Below, piece after piece: positions 60,891-64,000 of a stretch of 64,000 bases of DNA; positions within the stretch are counted from its first letter, which is position 1; each line of letters begins with the position of its first letter. A model generated the notes under the pieces. That model was not told the origin of the DNA. It made no database searches and was given only the letters and a program-made list of their open reading frames with translations. Location of the stretch: NCBI RefSeq assembly GCF_048544455.1, contig NC_133536.1, forward strand, positions 194,373,325 through 194,437,324, read 5' to 3'. Position numbers and translations under genes: made by a program. Source of the DNA: Silene latifolia. Lineage: Eukaryota; Streptophyta; Magnoliopsida; Caryophyllales; Caryophyllaceae.

Positions 60891-61305
60891 TGTAACACCC
60901 CCATACTCCAAGTGCCTTACCAGGACCGCTCAGGTATAAGGATGCCACCATCTCGGTTGCCCGAGGTACTGAATATCATAAGACAATAAAGAAACGTACT
61001 TTTAAAGTAATTATAGATTAAGTGATTACATGTTCAAACCAAAACTAATAAAAGGAATTACAAGGTTCTCATACGGTCTCTGACTAAAACTACCAAAGCT
61101 ACTAGACTTCGTCGACACGGAAGACTTCTAACCGCCACGTGATGACTCATCCCAGCTATCCCATACGCGTCATATCACACCTGCTCAATAACTCGCTCAC
61201 CACCCCGAATGGATCACCACGCTTTTTAAAACATTTAAACGGGGTCAGGACTAATCACACAATTCAATACATATATCAACAATAAGATAAACAGACAAAT
61301 TTGAA

Positions 61306-61332
61306 TCACACACACACACACACACACACACA
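61306..61332. repeat. (CA)n microsatellite
   Basis: About 13 CA units inside the gypsy LTR. Confidence 0.9.
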
Positions 61333-62069
61333 CCAACTCCCATCGTCTCAATACTGACCGTCCACCGGACCACCACACGCTGGGGACCGCAGCCGTTCCC
61401 ACCTAAGCCCCGCTCATCGTACGAGCGATAACCCTGTCCATTAATGTGCACATCCCCTTTCGTGGCGGGTTCCACGAAGGGCGAAACTAGGGCGTGAGAT
61501 CACTCCCGCAAGTGACCCCACTCAGCCGAGAACGCATCTCGAGAACCATCACAAACACAACCACAATCACAATCACAATTACAATTACAATCATCATATC
61601 AATCAACTAACTACAAAGACATCACCAATATCCCATTATGGGACTAATACGAGTAGGAAATCCTACCGGATAGCACAACACGCAGACGGTATCTACAGCT
61701 GTCTCAAAACGCCTCTTCTATGAACTCTCCTCCTACCATACAACACATAGATACTACTATTCAATTACTATTCATAAAAACCCCCCAATTCCTAAATTAG
61801 GGTTTCACTAATCTTAACAAAACATTATATAAATTACATTAAAAGCTTACCCTCGACGCAAGGAATCCAACGACACAAACTACGATGCAAACCGACCGTC
61901 TGAACTCCGGGAATTGTCAAGAACGCGATTAGGAAGAAGACAAGTTGCTTTCTCCCTTAAACAGGTTTTAGGTTTTGTAAAAAGTGATTTAGAACAAAGA
62001 CGAATTGGTTTAAATACCTTAATCGCGTAATTAACAAAACCCGAGAAAACTCCCCCAGTAAAACCGGGA

Positions 62070-62215
62070 CACTCGATCGAGTACCCAAGGTACTCGATCG
62101 AGTACCCCTACTCGATCGAGTACCCCAGCTACTCGATCGAGTACCCAACAGGTCAGAAACTATTTTATTTCGCAACTTGCCCTTACTCGACAGAGTAAGG
62201 GCTACTCGATAGAGT
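62070..62215. repeat. ACTCGATCGAGT palindrome array
   Basis: ACTCGATCGAGT lies at 62071, 62092, 62110 and 62131. Imperfect versions ACTCGACAGAGT and ACTCGATAGAGT follow at about 62185 and 62203. Most are followed by ACCC. Confidence 0.95.
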
Positions 62216-62246
62216 ACCCCAAGACTTATAAATACGGAGTATTACA

Positions 62247-64000
62247 GTCTTCCCTCCTTAAAAGGAACTTCGTCCCCGAAGTTCAACCCATACATAAAAA
62301 CAACCATACTGACTCGACCAAGACACAACAACTTAGCTAAGGACTCGAGAACTCGACCGAACATAGAACATGAACTCTTAACCCCCATTCTACCAGCTAT
62401 GTTTACTTCCACAACATGACTCACTATATCGTATCTACCACATATATATCTTTCACGACACCAACTCCATACATAACCAACTACCATCCTCTAATGCTGC
62501 TAGCTCCATAATATCATCAACTATCAAATCCAATTCCAAGACACTCATAGACCTCAAACGGAATGTTACATTCCACCACCCTTAAAAGGAACTTCGTCCT
62601 CGAAGTTTACTCACACTCATAACATCATCCTCCAACTGTTAACATTATATAAAATATTCCCCCACTCTGAAGCATCACACTACTACGAGCACGGCCATGG
62701 CCCTTTTATAAGTATTGTCCACAAAACAAATCCCTCCTTTACGCTACGCTAACACTCTACTTCCAATTATATTACCGCATGCACCACCATGAAACTCTCT
62801 TTTATTGCATCCTACTCCTCTTAAGACAAATGTTACGTCCTCGTAACTCGCTAATACTAAACCCTTAGCTATATTATCTCATTATCCTCATCACCACCCT
62901 ATGTCAAAGATAACGCCTATAACCTCATTTCCATAATCACTCCTATTTCTCAAGGCTCTCTTACTTCAACAGTTCTCATACTTCAAATCAATCTGCACAC
63001 CCCTAACCTATACCATAAGGCTCGTAGCAAAATCACCATACTAACTCTCCATTATCACCGCAAACCAAAGATACCTCGCTATGTAAAACACTTATCTTCC
63101 GGAAAGCATAACTCACGATCCGCACTCGTTACGTACACGCACACTAGATCCTCAAGTTCTTTCTTTCATTACCGCAAAATTCATACACAACTTAACATGA
63201 CACTAATTTCCCCAACACCCCACACTCACTGTCTCAACAAAAGATTATGAACTACCTGCCGCTTTCAGCTCATTACAACACATGATCCACGAATCATTTC
63301 CCATTACCATGTCTACCGATGTCTCATCCAAAACAAGATCAACATTACCGTAACAACCTCTCACAACCGTGTCCCATCAACAGATTATCACTATCCCATG
63401 ACAACAACGAAACATATACAACTCTATTTCACATCATACTCTACCTCATTCCCAACTTAACCTAGTAAAGAAAACATAAATAAGCAAGACAACCGTCTAT
63501 CAAAGACAAACCGAAACTCGTAGAGAGCAACATCAAACAAAACAACAATCCATGTATAATCGGTATGTACTTTGAAACTCGAATCATAATCACCCCGCCT
63601 ACTCCACCACAACCGGTGACGGCATCACAACGCCGCCACCAACAAAACACCGTAGTGCGAAAATACCCGCATCACAACACTAAATATCGAGCCCGGATCA
63701 CCACCCGAGGCACCACAACCACATCGATAGACATCACAACTACATACGATTCCATAAATACTGCCTCGGAAATAACCTTTCGGACAAGGAAACTTACTCC
63801 AATCCACTTTACTCTATCACAACACAACATATTATATGAAATAACAGATAAGCATCTCATGAACATCATCTCTACCATTTCACGGAATACACGTGTGTTA
63901 TTAATACACATAAAATTATAACTAGCCATGTCAAATTAATCAAATTATTACCTTTTTGGATATCATTCAATTAAACTACCGTGTCCAACATATATATATT
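62247..64000 (-). mobile_element. Ty3/gypsy 3' internal region
   Basis: On the minus strand the reading NFGDEVPFKEGRL ends at the polypurine tract beside the LTR, a phrase similar to the ends of many plant gypsy polyproteins. A second version (GAGGACGAAGTTCCTTTTAAG) lies at about 62580-62610. No chromodomain, integrase or RT is seen up to 64000; short frames here (62242-62487, 63565-63929) are not convincing genes. The region is therefore called 3' untranslated or degenerate sequence of an element that continues beyond the window. Confidence 0.5.

Larger units (their letters stand above)
60891..62246 (-). repeat. Ty3/gypsy LTR, 1356 bp
   Basis: Terminal inverted repeats TGTAACACCC and GTATTACA bound the segment. 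On the minus strand a polypurine tract GGAGGGAAGAC immediately precedes TGTAATACTCC at 62246, which makes this the 3' LTR of a minus-strand element whose body lies at higher coordinates. The interior includes a (CA)n run at 61306-61332 and an array of ACTCGATCGAGT palindromes (62070-62215). The target duplication is not resolved because the partner LTR is outside the window. Confidence 0.75.

Overview
This is a plant nuclear DNA window, AT-rich and dominated by transposable elements. The evidence is a CAF1-type deadenylase with a 5'-UTR intron, two plant-type F-box/DUF295 loci, and plant LINE, copia, Ty3/gypsy, Helitron, hAT, Mutator, Stowaway and Tourist elements. The repeat composition suggests a eudicot, possibly Caryophyllales, but this is an impression and not a placement. 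Only two complete host genes can be supported: the CAF1 gene (1861-2667, +) and one F-box gene (10784-12004, -).

Layout. 1-4460: CAF1 gene with leader intron and flanks. 4464-6292: a 5'-truncated LINE. 6956-12663: a tandem duplication of an F-box locus together with about 480 bp of upstream DNA; the 6956-8141 copy is broken and the 10784-12004 copy is intact. 12850-18052: a run of small transposons (SINE-like element, Mutator-like MITE with a 10-bp target duplication, Stowaway, Tourist with TTA duplication, three Helitron 3' ends, one bounded Helitron). 18646-20690: two families of tandem repeats followed by one coding-looking exon of an unknown gene. 20899-25932: a CACTA end, a microsatellite-bounded quasi-palindromic element, a LINE fragment and a TIR repeat.

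26-48 kb is a stack of nested insertions that can be ordered from the sequence alone. A Tat/Ogre-like Ty3/gypsy remnant was entered by a LINE (27274-44366, target duplication of 13 bp). The LINE was entered by a copia-type LTR element (30316-43208, 5-bp duplication AGAAG). The left LTR of that element was entered by a Helitron (30381-34511). The Helitron contains a solo copia LTR (5-bp duplication TTTAT) and a TIR element with 59-bp termini. The uninterrupted right LTR at 42000 is the empty site for the Helitron.

48.2-60.9 kb is the most unusual part. Four TIR-like elements (called C, D, E, F here) lie end to end, and C/D and D/E are separated by pure microsatellites. Two related elements are found at 21118-24020 (A) and 30911-32275 (B). 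They share termini of the type GGATCC-n-TGAG or TGAGTCCATAAGTCC, their outer ends abut (AT)n or (AG)n, and their interiors hold arrays of short motifs such as GTGTAACTTTAGT. Element D seems to carry a piece of a host gene and two tRNA-like sequences. 60891-64000 is a Ty3/gypsy LTR and adjoining internal sequence, with repeated ACTCGATCGAGT palindromes inside the LTR.
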